Assembly: GCF_013371465.1 (NCBI RefSeq)
Contig: NZ_JABWDU010000003.1
Coordinates: 310,001-374,000, forward strand
Length of the DNA stretch: 64,000 nucleotides
Direction: 5' to 3'
Source of the DNA: Ensifer oleiphilus
Lineage (GTDB): Bacteria; Pseudomonadota; Alphaproteobacteria; Rhizobiales; Rhizobiaceae
Below the pieces are notes generated by a model, which saw only the letters and a list, made by a program, of their open reading frames with translations, was not told the DNA's origin and made no database searches. Of the stretch, positions 16,731 to 25,604 are shown piece after piece. A program made the translations under genes and the position numbers. The first letter of the stretch is position 1; every line of letters begins with the position of its first letter.

Positions 16731-17064
16731 TGCTTGTGCTTAGCACAGCCCAAGCGTTAGCTGATGCAATTTCACACGGAACGCCGGGTAAGATTTCGAG
16801 TTCGTTTTTCACTTGGCCGTAGCTGACAACGCTACGGCACTCGAACCGATCGGCGAAAAAGAATTCTGGATCCTATGAAAACCCAATCTGCTTCATCACT
16901 CCATTTTCGGTGCAAGATCATCGGGGGCTCTTGAGAGGATACGAACCGACGTTGGCCAGTTCGTCTTTTGTGCACGCACGTGATACTGCGATAGACCACG
17001 AAGTATGAGAGCCGGACATCATCTTCAGAGTTTGGAAACACTGGACCGAGACTGGAGCGCATTT
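16731..17064. other. Intergenic, no supported gene
   Basis: This AT-richer 334-bp gap separates the divergent HNH gene and a small hypothetical gene. It should hold both promoters. I see no repeats or coding frames. Confidence 0.4.
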
Positions 17065-17241
17065 ATGGGTTGGAAAACGCCAAAGTTTGAATACGTGAAT
17101 GGGTATAAGATCGTCGAAGTCGATGGACCAACTTTCAAAGTATATGATGGTGACCATCACTTAGGGGACGATTTCCCCTACTCCGGCGAGGCTGCTGCTT
17201 ACGCAAAGTCTTTGCCAAAGCGAGATCATAAGCGCGGCTAG
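17065..17241 (+). CDS. Small hypothetical protein, 58 residues
   Basis: The frame from the ATG at 17065 begins MGWKTPKFEYVNGYKIVEVD and ends AAAYAKSLPKRDHKRG. It reads like a compact beta-rich domain with a charged tail. An in-frame ATG at 17005 would add 20 residues, but TGGAG before 17065 favours the shorter form. I recognise no family. It precedes rsgA by 36 bases on the same strand and might be co-transcribed with it. Confidence 0.5.
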   Translation: MGWKTPKFEYVNGYKIVEVDGPTFKVYDGDHHLGDDFPYSGEAAAYAKSLPKRDHKRG

Positions 17242-17277
17242 GCAACAATCCCGCATAAATTAAAGGCGAAGCTAAAT

Positions 17278-18300
17278 TTGACGAACTCGTGTCTCCACTC
17301 AGCGTTGGAATTGCTTGGTTGGTCTGACTTTTTTGCGGATCAGGTAAAGCCGACCGAAGCAGACCTCGTGCCCAAGCGCGTCGCGTCGGTTCACCGGGCA
17401 CGCGTCGAGGCAATCGGCGCCACGGGGTCAGTCAGGCTAGAGCTACCTGCCAATGCCAATACGGCTGACTTCGCGGTGGGCGATTGGGTGCTTGCCGATC
17501 CTCGGTCCGACATGCTTGTCCGCCGGCTTGACCGGAAAACCGTGTTTAGGCGTCGCCCGGAGGTCGGTCGTGTCCAACAACTTGTTGCTGCCAACATCGA
17601 CACATTGTTGATCGTGACGTCGTGCAACGCCGATTTCAATGTTGATCGGCTTGAACGTTACCTCATCATGGCAAACGAGGCGGGCAGCAAACCGGTCATC
17701 GTGTTGACCAAGGCTGACACCGCGGACGACGTTGGCCTGTTTCAGGCCAAAGCCGAGGCTTTGCAGCATGATCTAGCTGTCGTCGCCCTGAACGGGCGCT
17801 CTGCCGATGCAAGCTCCCTTTTGAGTTCCTGGTGCGGCGTTGGCCAAACGATCGCCCTGGTGGGATCGTCCGGAGTTGGAAAGTCGACGTTGGTGAACAC
17901 GCTGACCGGACCTGCGTCTGACTCAAAGCAGAAAACCGGGACTATTCGCGAACATGACGCGCAAGGCCGCCATACCACGACAGCGCGCTCGCTGCATGCC
18001 ATCCCCGGCGGTGGCTGGGTCATCGATACGCCTGGGATCAGAACACTTTACGTCAGCGATATCACCGATGGGATCGACACGCTTTTTTCAGACATAAAGG
18101 AACTGGCACCGCTTTGCCGATTTCGCGATTGTACCCATGCGCATGAACCAGGCTGCGCGGTCCAGGCAGCTGTCAAAAGCGGCACGTTGGCCGCCGACCG
18201 CGTTGAACGTTGGCGAAGTCTTGTTTCTGAAAACCGTGACAGAACACCTGTCATCAGTGGACCACGCGGCAACAAGATCGTCCGCAAGAAGAAATATTGA
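17278..18300 (+). CDS. rsgA: Ribosome small-subunit-dependent GTPase
   Basis: RsgA (YjeQ) is a circularly permuted GTPase that helps mature the 30S subunit. In the 340-residue protein an OB-like N-terminus (to about 110) is followed by G4 (VLTKAD, about 142-147), then G1 GSSGVGKST (199-207) and G3 DTPG. The C-terminal zinc knuckle CRFRDCTHAHEPGC fits C-x4-C-x-H-x5-C. The start is the TTG at 17278 with AAGGCGAAG upstream. The last 220 bases plus 36 bases of 3' flank recur at 47491-47745. RsgA is usually a housekeeping gene, so its place among accessory genes and decayed fragments is slightly odd. Confidence 0.93.
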   Translation: MTNSCLHSALELLGWSDFFADQVKPTEADLVPKRVASVHRARVEAIGATGSVRLELPANANTADFAVGDWVLADPRSDMLVRRLDRKTVFRRRPEVGRVQQLVAANIDTLLIVTSCNADFNVDRLERYLIMANEAGSKPVIVLTKADTADDVGLFQAKAEALQHDLAVVALNGRSADASSLLSSWCGVGQTIALVGSSGVGKSTLVNTLTGPASDSKQKTGTIREHDAQGRHTTTARSLHAIPGGGWVIDTPGIRTLYVSDITDGIDTLFSDIKELAPLCRFRDCTHAHEPGCAVQAAVKSGTLAADRVERWRSLVSENRDRTPVISGPRGNKIVRKKKY

Positions 18301-18336
18301 AGATCTGCCCCTTTGAACTGTACCGAACTGCGAACC
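18081..18336 (+). repeat. Duplicated segment, copy 1 (rsgA 3' end plus flank)
   Basis: From GCTTTTTT at 18081 to GCGAACC at 18336 the sequence is repeated in the same orientation at 47491-47745 with scattered substitutions and one T missing in the T-run. It covers the rsgA zinc-knuckle region, the stop codon and 36 bases beyond. Confidence 0.92.
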
Positions 18337-18365
18337 TCTTCATCAGGCCAATGTTCGATCCGTGC

Positions 18366-18500
18366 CTAATGCCGATGCCCTTCGGCGTGAATTCCCGGGC
18401 AAGGGCTTTGGAAAGCAGCGTGATCGCCGCCTTGGAGGTGCTGTAGTCCGGAAGCCGTGGATGGGACAGTTGGGGGCGCAGACAGTGATCTCCTTCGTGC
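18366..18500 (-). pseudogene. Short-chain dehydrogenase fragment
   Basis: On the minus strand LPDYSTSKAAITLLSKALAR followed by EFTPKGIGI (18454-18368) is the YxxxK catalytic region of a classical SDR oxidoreductase. The N-terminal Rossmann part is absent and the C-terminus stops about 30 bases from the rsgA repeat end. Preceding residues are scrambled between frames. It is a truncated, non-functional relic marking a rearrangement next to rsgA. Confidence 0.75.
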
Positions 18501-18667
18501 CGACCGCCAGCATTCGTGCGCAACATTTACCGGCCTCGCCTCGGCCTTTGATAGTTTCGATCCCGACCATCGTCTCGATCGCCGCAGTCGCCATGAATGC
18601 GATTTGGGTGGAGGACCTGTTCGAGGTTCGGCCCGCAGCCGGGGCTGCGGGCCGTTTTTGCGGGGAT

Positions 18668-20287
18668 TCATTCCTCGATGTCGACCTTTTCGAAGCGGTG
18701 CGAGCCCAAGGGCTCCATCACATAGTTCTTCACCTTTTTCGACATCGGCAGCACTACCGTGGAGTGGGCGATGGGCACCCAGGGCGCCTGATCGCTGATG
18801 ATGGCCTGTGCCTCTTCGTAGAGTTTCGTGCGCTCGCCTTGATCCGCGCTGGTGCGCGCCTTCTGCAAGATCTCGTCGAGCGGCTTGGAGCACCAGTTGG
18901 CATTGTTGCTGCCGCCGACGCCGGAGCAGCTGAAGAAGTAGCTGAGCAGATTGTCAGGATCGCCGTTGTCGCTCGTGCCGCCCAGGATGATGGCGCCATC
19001 GCGCGCCTTGTCCCGCGACTTCTTGAGGTATTCGCCCCATTCGTAGGAAACGATCTCGACGCCGATGCCCACCTTGGCAAGGTCCGCCTGCATCAGTTCT
19101 GCCGCGCGGCGCGCGTTCGGCATATAAGGACGGCTGACGGGCATGGCCCAGATCTTCATCTTCAGATCCTTGACGCCGGCGTCGTCCAGTAGCTTCTTTG
19201 CCGCCTCCGGATCGTAGCTGTAGCCCTCGATGGTGCCGTTATAGCCCCACATCGTCGGCGGCAGGACGCTCTTGGCGATCTGTCCCATGCCCTGATAGAC
19301 GGAATCGACGATCGCCGTGCGATCGATCGCCATGTTGATGGCGCGGCGCACCTCCAGCTTGTCGAACGGTGCGACCAGGGTGTTCATGGCGAGATAGGAG
19401 ACGTTGAGACCCGGCTGTTCCAACACGGTCAGGTCCGCATTTGCCTTCAGTCCAGCGATGTCGGCCGGTGCCGGGTACGGCGCGACATGGCATTCGCCGG
19501 CCTGGAGCTTCTGCATGCGCGTCGTCGGATCGGTGGTGATCGCGAAGATCAGGTTGTCGATCTTCGGCGCGCCGTCCCAATAATCCGCATTGGCCGCAAA
19601 GCGAATTGCCGCGTCCTGCTGGTAGTCGACAAAGCGGAACGGTCCGGTTCCGACCGGCTTGCGGTCGAGGTCCTCACGTCGTCCCTCGGTCGCCAGTTTG
19701 TCGGCATATTCCTTCGACATGATCGAGCCGAAGTTCAGGGCAAGCTTTGCGGGAAGCGACGCGTCCGGCTGCTTCAGCACGAACTTGACGGTCTTTTCGT
19801 CGACCTTGACGATGTCCTTGATCACCGACGGCATGTCCATCGCGTTGAACATTTCCCAGTTCGCACCGGGGAAATAGCTGTTCCAGGGATCGTCCTTGTC
19901 CAGCTGGCGATGATACGTGAAGAGCACATCGTCTGCGTTGAAATCACGCGTCGGTGTGAAGTTGTCCGTCGACTGGAACTTCACGCCCTCGCGCAGTTTC
20001 AGCGTATATTCGAGATTGTCGTCGGAAATCGTCCAGCTTTCGGCGAGGCCCGGAATAACATTGGTCGTGCCGCTTTCGAATTCGGTCAGGCGGTCATAGA
20101 TCGTTTCGGCCGAAGCGTCCCAGGTGCTGTTGGCCGAGTAGAGCGCGGCATCGAAGCCCTCGGGCGCCCCTTCCGAGCAGTAAACGAGCGTCTTGGCCAT
20201 GGCCGGTGTCAGGGCGAGGCCCGAAAGCATCGTTGCAGCAAACAGGGAAACAACAGTCCTGCGCGTCCGCGCGAATTTCAGTGTCAT
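18668..20287 (-). CDS. DppA-type peptide ABC transporter substrate-binding protein (1)
   Basis: The 539-residue periplasmic protein of solute-binding family 5 has a signal peptide (RRTVVSLFAATMLSGLALTP, cleaved after AMA) and the mature start KTLVYCSEGAPEGFDAALYS, close to DppA of Escherichia coli. GTGPFRFVDYQQDAAIRFAA and YDPEAAKKLLDDAGV are family landmarks. It would bind dipeptides or a related ligand for the DppBCDF-type permease encoded upstream. GGGAGAATACGCC precedes the ATG at 20287. It lies 59 bases after the creatininase-family gene on the same strand. The locus holds a second, different binding protein (25605-27146), suggesting two ligands share one permease. Confidence 0.9.
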   Translation of the reverse strand: MTLKFARTRRTVVSLFAATMLSGLALTPAMAKTLVYCSEGAPEGFDAALYSANSTWDASAETIYDRLTEFESGTTNVIPGLAESWTISDDNLEYTLKLREGVKFQSTDNFTPTRDFNADDVLFTYHRQLDKDDPWNSYFPGANWEMFNAMDMPSVIKDIVKVDEKTVKFVLKQPDASLPAKLALNFGSIMSKEYADKLATEGRREDLDRKPVGTGPFRFVDYQQDAAIRFAANADYWDGAPKIDNLIFAITTDPTTRMQKLQAGECHVAPYPAPADIAGLKANADLTVLEQPGLNVSYLAMNTLVAPFDKLEVRRAINMAIDRTAIVDSVYQGMGQIAKSVLPPTMWGYNGTIEGYSYDPEAAKKLLDDAGVKDLKMKIWAMPVSRPYMPNARRAAELMQADLAKVGIGVEIVSYEWGEYLKKSRDKARDGAIILGGTSDNGDPDNLLSYFFSCSGVGGSNNANWCSKPLDEILQKARTSADQGERTKLYEEAQAIISDQAPWVPIAHSTVVLPMSKKVKNYVMEPLGSHRFEKVDIEE

Positions 20288-20346
20288 TGGCGTATTCTCC
20301 CTCAGAAATGGAATGCGAAATGTCCGGAAAATGTCTCGCCGGCTGC

Positions 20347-21171
20347 TCAATCGGCCTTGCCGGCGGTTGTTCCGAGGCCGCGACCGGGTGCCCAGACCGG
20401 GTCTGGCGCGGTCCAGAGCACGTCATTGCGGATCAGATTGACCAGTTCACCCGCCTGCAGGTCGAGGAAGCGCTCGCCCTTTTCGGCCGTTGCACTGCGC
20501 GGATCGCCCCAGGTGCCAGTCACCGGCGCACGCTCGGAGAATGAATAGAACCGCGACACGTCCGCCGGCACATCGACGGGATGCTGCTGGTTGCCGTAGG
20601 CTTGGCCGAACATCTCGGTCTTCACCGCGTCGGCAGCGATCGCCAGCATGACCGACGCCTCACCTTCGCAGGCATGATGCGCACCGGTATCGACCTCGAA
20701 GATCTTCCCCGTCTCCTCCGGCGCCAGCATCCAAGGCGTCGTGGCGACGATCGGCATGGCGAACTCGACCGCCAGCTCCCGCACGGCAACCGCGAGCGGG
20801 TCCATGTTGCCGCCATGGCCGTTGACGATGAACAGCCGCGAAAAACCTGATGTCTTCAGCGAGCGGACGATACAGCGGATGACGCGGCTGAGCGTATCGT
20901 AGTCGAGCGTGATGGTTCCGCCGAAGGGCAAATGGTGTTCGCTCATGCCGAGCCAGAGGCCAGGCAGAACGGCGACCGGGATATCATCTGCGACGAGACG
21001 GGCGGCACGAACTGCCGCTGCCGATGCGCTGGCAGTGTCGGTAATGACCGGCAGGTGCGGCCCGTGCTGCTCCAGCGAGCCAATCGGCAGGATGGCGAGC
21101 GCCCCCGGCTTACCGGCGATTTCGCGCAGGCTGGGTGCGGTCATGCGCGCCCATTCAACTTCCTTCGTCAT
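20347..21171 (-). CDS. Creatininase-family amidohydrolase
   Basis: The 274-residue protein shows the metal-binding pattern of the creatininase family: PIGSLEQHGPHLPVITDT (Glu, His and Asp ligands, about 30-46), FIVNGHGGNMDPL (about 115-127) and HHACEGEASVML. Members hydrolyse cyclic or linear amides, such as creatinine, FAPy intermediates and mycofactocin precursor. Here it lies between a dpp transporter operon and a DppA-like binding protein, so a small amide or peptide imported by that system is the likely substrate. Its promoter region (21172-21531) contains a TAAGAAA-N6-TTTCTTA palindrome. Confidence 0.85.
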   Translation of the reverse strand: MTKEVEWARMTAPSLREIAGKPGALAILPIGSLEQHGPHLPVITDTASASAAAVRAARLVADDIPVAVLPGLWLGMSEHHLPFGGTITLDYDTLSRVIRCIVRSLKTSGFSRLFIVNGHGGNMDPLAVAVRELAVEFAMPIVATTPWMLAPEETGKIFEVDTGAHHACEGEASVMLAIAADAVKTEMFGQAYGNQQHPVDVPADVSRFYSFSERAPVTGTWGDPRSATAEKGERFLDLQAGELVNLIRNDVLWTAPDPVWAPGRGLGTTAGKAD

Positions 21172-21531
21172 GTCAGGCCTCTTTCATCAGATCACATTAA
21201 TGCCCGGGTCGCACGCGCCCGGACCGCCACACGCGCGACTGCGTCTGGCAAACATTGCGAAACATGCGGAAACGGCAGCCGACACAGGGCGCCGATTTGC
21301 GCTGGTTCAGGTCACTGTTTTCTCCGGCAAGCGGTGGGGCGGATTTCGACTGAGCGCCGCGGAGCGAACGGCGCCAAGTTTGCACAGTCGGAAATATCAA
21401 TCAAATTATTTTTCGTATAAGAAAATTAAATTTCTTAAAATGTCCACTTGGCGCAGCAAACGACATCGCGCCGCTCAGCTGCCGCCTATGCGGACGGGCA
21501 GTGGAGCGCAGCTGTTGCGCTCTTCCGCGCC
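21172..21531 (-). promoter_or_regulatory. Promoter region of creatininase-SBP unit with palindrome
   Basis: The 360-bp gap after dppF holds an AT-rich block. Within it TAAGAAA (21418-21424) and TTTCTTA (21431-21437) form perfect 7-bp arms around six bases. This resembles the TAGGAAA-N4-TTTCCTA sites at 27210 and 27989 but has a wider spacer. No gene is seen. Confidence 0.45.
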
Positions 21532-22524
21532 TCACCCCTGGGCCAAATGACACCTCGCTTGGCGCGCGCCGTCATCAAGGCGCCGAAGACCCTGCGGCGC
21601 CTCGCATCCGCCAGCAGCCTTGCTGCACCGTTCCCTGTAAAAGCAGCCCGTCGGCAGTTTGCGGTTGTTGGGAAGCTCCCCGATCCGAACCTCGGCCAGG
21701 GTCGGCAAGGGCGTTTCGAAGCTCGGCGCCGAGGCAAGAAGCGTTTGGGTGTAGGGGTGCCGAGGATTGCCGAGAACCGCGTCGGCCGGCCCGGATTCCA
21801 CGATCTGGCCGAGATACATCACGGCGACGTCATCGCAGAAATGGCGCACCAGCGCGACATCGTGGGAGATCAACAGGTATGTCAGCCCCCGCTCCCGCTG
21901 CAACTTCAAGAGCAGGTTGACGATCTGCGCCTGCACCGACACATCGAGCGCCGATGTCGGCTCGTCCAACACCATGAGATCGGGATCCGTGCTCATGGCG
22001 CGGGCGATCGCGATGCGTTGGCGCTGGCCGCCGGAAAATTCATGCGGCAGACGATCCAGATGTTCCGGCCTCAAGCCGACCGCAGCGGCCAGCTGTTCCG
22101 CCTTCGCATGCAGTTCGGCACTGCTGTGCCCGCCGCGAATATGCAGCGGTTCGCTGATCAGTCGCCAGACCGGCAGCCGCCGATCGAGCGAGGATTGCGG
22201 ATCCTGGAAAACGATCTGCATCTTCTGCCGCAGTTCGCGCTTCTGTTTTCCCTGGGCTGCCTGCAGATCCTGGCCAGCGATCGCCACCCTGCCCTTTTCG
22301 TAGGGCGCAAGCCCGATGATCGCCTGAGCAAGCGTGCTCTTGCCGCAACCGGACTCACCGACAATGCCGAGGCTTCCACCACGGCGAACCTGAAGGCTGA
22401 CACCATTGACGGCGTGCACATGCGAGTTGGGGCGGCCGAGCCAGTCGCGGGACGCCGGGAAACGGACGTTGAGATCGGAAACCTCCAGGACCGGACGGGC
22501 TATCATGTCAACGCCTTCGGTCAT
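21532..22524 (-). CDS. dppF: Dipeptide/oligopeptide ABC transporter ATPase
   Basis: The 330-residue ABC ATPase has Walker A GESGCGKST (about 56-64), Q-loop IVFQDPQSSLDRR, signature FSGGQRQR, Walker [14 protein letters not shown] and the oligopeptide-transporter C-terminal extension with cysteines (GCFYRERCSKAAGGCEA), which can bind an Fe-S cluster in DppD/F proteins. It powers peptide import with the partner ATPase at 22521-23540. The ATG at 22524 overlaps the partner's stop as ATGA, indicating coupled translation. It is the last gene of the dppBCDF-like unit. Confidence 0.92.
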   Translation of the reverse strand: MTEGVDMIARPVLEVSDLNVRFPASRDWLGRPNSHVHAVNGVSLQVRRGGSLGIVGESGCGKSTLAQAIIGLAPYEKGRVAIAGQDLQAAQGKQKRELRQKMQIVFQDPQSSLDRRLPVWRLISEPLHIRGGHSSAELHAKAEQLAAAVGLRPEHLDRLPHEFSGGQRQRIAIARAMSTDPDLMVLDEPTSALDVSVQAQIVNLLLKLQRERGLTYLLISHDVALVRHFCDDVAVMYLGQIVESGPADAVLGNPRHPYTQTLLASAPSFETPLPTLAEVRIGELPNNRKLPTGCFYRERCSKAAGGCEAPQGLRRLDDGARQARCHLAQG

Positions 22525-23540
22525 GGCCGGCTCCCCTGCTCTGCTATTTCCAGTCCAACACCACGCCGCCAGCACGCCACCTCACGGCCCTCGGCCCCCG
22601 CCAGCTGCGGCGATCGGGATCGACAGAGATCGATCGCTTCCTTGCATCGCGGCTGGAAATAGCAGCCGGCAGGCGGTTGCATGAGGTTCGGGACTGCGCC
22701 GGTGATCGCTTCGAGCTCCTGCTTCGGCGCCACCCGTTCCGGCAAGCAGCGCAGCAGTGCCTGGGTATAGGGATGCTGCGGCGCGTCGAGAACGGTTCGG
22801 GTCGCGCCATGCTCGACGATCCTTCCGGCATACATCACGTAAAGTCGATCGCAGAGCTGCGACACGACGGCAACGTTATGCGAGATGAAGATCACCGACG
22901 TTCCGGTCCGGCGCGCACGGTTCTGGATAAGCCGCAGGATCACGGCCTGGACGGTGACATCGAGCGCAGTCGTCGGCTCGTCGGCGATGATGAGCCCGGG
23001 ATTGCACGAGAATGCCATCGCGATCAGAACCCGTTGGCGCATGCCGCCGGAGAGTTCGAATGGGTATTGCTTCATGACCCGCTCGGGCTCGCCGATCAGC
23101 ATGTCGGCAAGAATATCCCGGGCAATGCGCCTGGCATCCGACAGGCTTGCCTCCTCGTGACGCATGATGACGTCGGTCAGTTGCTTGCCGATGCGGATCG
23201 TCGGGTTGAGCGCGTTCATCGGTTCCTGGAAGATGGTCGAGACCATCTTGCCGCGCACGTCCTGCAACTGGCTCTCGTCCATGGTCAGGGTGCTATGGCC
23301 AAAGAGCCGGACCGAGCCGCCGGTGATCCTGTAGCGCCCCTTCGGCAGCAGCCCGGTTGCAGCCATGGTCGTCACCGATTTGCCGCAGCCGGACTCGCCG
23401 ACAATCCCGACGATCTCTGCCTTTGCGACATTGATCGAGACATTGTCGAGCGCTTTGATCGCGCCGCTGAAGGTTGGAAACTCCAGCGATAGATTCTGAA
23501 TGGCCAGCGCCTGGCCGCGAGATTGGACGGTAGCGGTCAT
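22521..23540 (-). CDS. dppD: Dipeptide/oligopeptide ABC transporter ATPase
   Basis: The 339-residue ATPase has Walker A GESGCGKSV (about 48-56), STIFQEPMNALNP, signature LSGGMRQR and Walker B LIIADEPTTALDV, and the C-terminal cysteine extension (GCYFQPRCKEAIDLC). Three in-frame-looking upstream regions are the dppC gene read in another frame, so I place the start at the second ATG of an ATGATG pair (23540), six bases after GAGGGG. The start overlaps the dppC stop. Together with dppF it forms the heterodimeric motor of the peptide importer. Confidence 0.92.
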   Translation of the reverse strand: MTATVQSRGQALAIQNLSLEFPTFSGAIKALDNVSINVAKAEIVGIVGESGCGKSVTTMAATGLLPKGRYRITGGSVRLFGHSTLTMDESQLQDVRGKMVSTIFQEPMNALNPTIRIGKQLTDVIMRHEEASLSDARRIARDILADMLIGEPERVMKQYPFELSGGMRQRVLIAMAFSCNPGLIIADEPTTALDVTVQAVILRLIQNRARRTGTSVIFISHNVAVVSQLCDRLYVMYAGRIVEHGATRTVLDAPQHPYTQALLRCLPERVAPKQELEAITGAVPNLMQPPAGCYFQPRCKEAIDLCRSRSPQLAGAEGREVACWRRGVGLEIAEQGSRP

Positions 23541-24448
23541 CATCTGCCCCTCAGGCGCGGGTCGAGCATATCGCGGATGCCGTCGCCAACGAGATTGCAT
23601 CCCATGGCCGTGATCAGAATGGCGAGACCCGGGAAGGTCGCGTACCACCACTGATCGAGCATGTAGCTGCGGCCGCTGCTGACGAGCGCGCCCCACTCGG
23701 CAGTGGGCGGCTGGGCGCCGAGGCCGATGAAGCTCAGGGCGGCCGCGATCAAAACGACGCCGCCAAGATCGAGTGTCGCCTGCACGATAATCGGCGACAT
23801 GGCGTTTGGCAGGATATGCCAGCGCAGGATGTAGAACGGCGAGGCGCCGAAAGTGCGCGACGCCTTGACGAAGACCTGCTCGCGCAGGGAAAGCGTCTGG
23901 CCTCGGGCCAGGCGCACATAGGCGGGAATACGCACGATCGCCACGGCCAGCATGGAGTTGAACAGGCTCGGACCAAGTGCGGCCGCCAACGCCATGGCCA
24001 ACACGAGTGCGGGCAAAGCAAGGACGACGTCCATCAGCCGCATGATGGCGGTGTCGACCCGTCCGCCGACCACACCGGAAAAACAGCCGATCAGCACCCC
24101 GACCAACATCGAAATCAGGACGATCATGAAGGCAGCGCCACAGGATGCTCTTGCCCCGTAGATCACGCGCGAAAACAGGTCGCGGCCGACCTCGTCGGTG
24201 CCGAACCAATGGACAGCACTTGGTGGCAGCAGGCGCGCCGTCAGCGAGACCTTGTCCGGGTTGTAGGGCGCGATCATCGGCGCGGCGATAATCATGAAAA
24301 GCACGAGCAGGATGATGGCAGCGCCGACCAGCGTCAGCGGGCTCCGGCGGCTGAGGTACCAAAGATACAGCAGGCGCTCGGAGATGGACTTGGCTCTGCG
24401 CATCGCAGGGCTCGCCGTGGCGGGTTCAGTCGGCATGACGGCGGACAT
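23540..24448 (-). CDS. dppC: Dipeptide/oligopeptide ABC transporter permease
   Basis: The 302-residue permease has a cytoplasmic N-terminus, a first helix (PLTLVGAAIILLVLFMIIAA), then WFGTDEVGRDLFSRVIYGAR and five more helices typical of DppC/OppC. The EAA-like loop for ATPase contact lies in ASRTFGASPFYILRWHILPN. AEWGALVSSGRSYM and the end RDMLDPRLRGR are standard. It forms the inner-membrane channel with dppB, two bases upstream, and its stop overlaps the dppD start. Confidence 0.93.
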   Translation of the reverse strand: MSAVMPTEPATASPAMRRAKSISERLLYLWYLSRRSPLTLVGAAIILLVLFMIIAAPMIAPYNPDKVSLTARLLPPSAVHWFGTDEVGRDLFSRVIYGARASCGAAFMIVLISMLVGVLIGCFSGVVGGRVDTAIMRLMDVVLALPALVLAMALAAALGPSLFNSMLAVAIVRIPAYVRLARGQTLSLREQVFVKASRTFGASPFYILRWHILPNAMSPIIVQATLDLGGVVLIAAALSFIGLGAQPPTAEWGALVSSGRSYMLDQWWYATFPGLAILITAMGCNLVGDGIRDMLDPRLRGR

Positions 24449-24450
24449 GA

Positions 24451-25464
<1,014 letters not shown>

Positions 25465-25520
25465 GGACGTCGGCCCTTCTGGCAGGAGCACCCTGCCTTG
25501 CTTGGGAACGATGAAACCCT

Positions 25521-25597
25521 GCCGCGACAGCCGTTAAGGCTGGCGGCAGATGCTCCGTGGAATGGGGCCTGTTGCGGCCACAGGATCGGTGCGATCC
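25521..25597 (-). terminator. Hairpins between binding protein 2 and dppB
   Basis: GCCGC-GA-CAGCC, loop GTTAA, GGCTG-GCGGC (25521-25547) forms a bulged 10-bp stem. A small GGATCG-GTG-CGATCC hairpin lies at 25583-25597 just after the binding-protein stop. Such structures between binding-protein and permease genes commonly lower permease expression or protect the upstream message. Confidence 0.4.
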
Positions 25598-25604
25598 CGC
25601 TTTC

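Noticed and set aside
17005-17064. Upstream start for the small hypothetical protein
   Set aside because: The extra 20 residues have no support, and a better ribosome site precedes the ATG at 17065.
21448-22662. 404-codon plus-strand open frame opposite dppF
   Set aside because: Antisense shadow; the minus strand carries complete Walker A, signature and Walker B motifs.
22521-24362. A 613-codon open frame covering dppD and most of dppC
   Set aside because: Only the last 339 codons match an ABC ATPase; the upstream part is Arg-rich shadow of dppC in another frame. The real start is near 23540.
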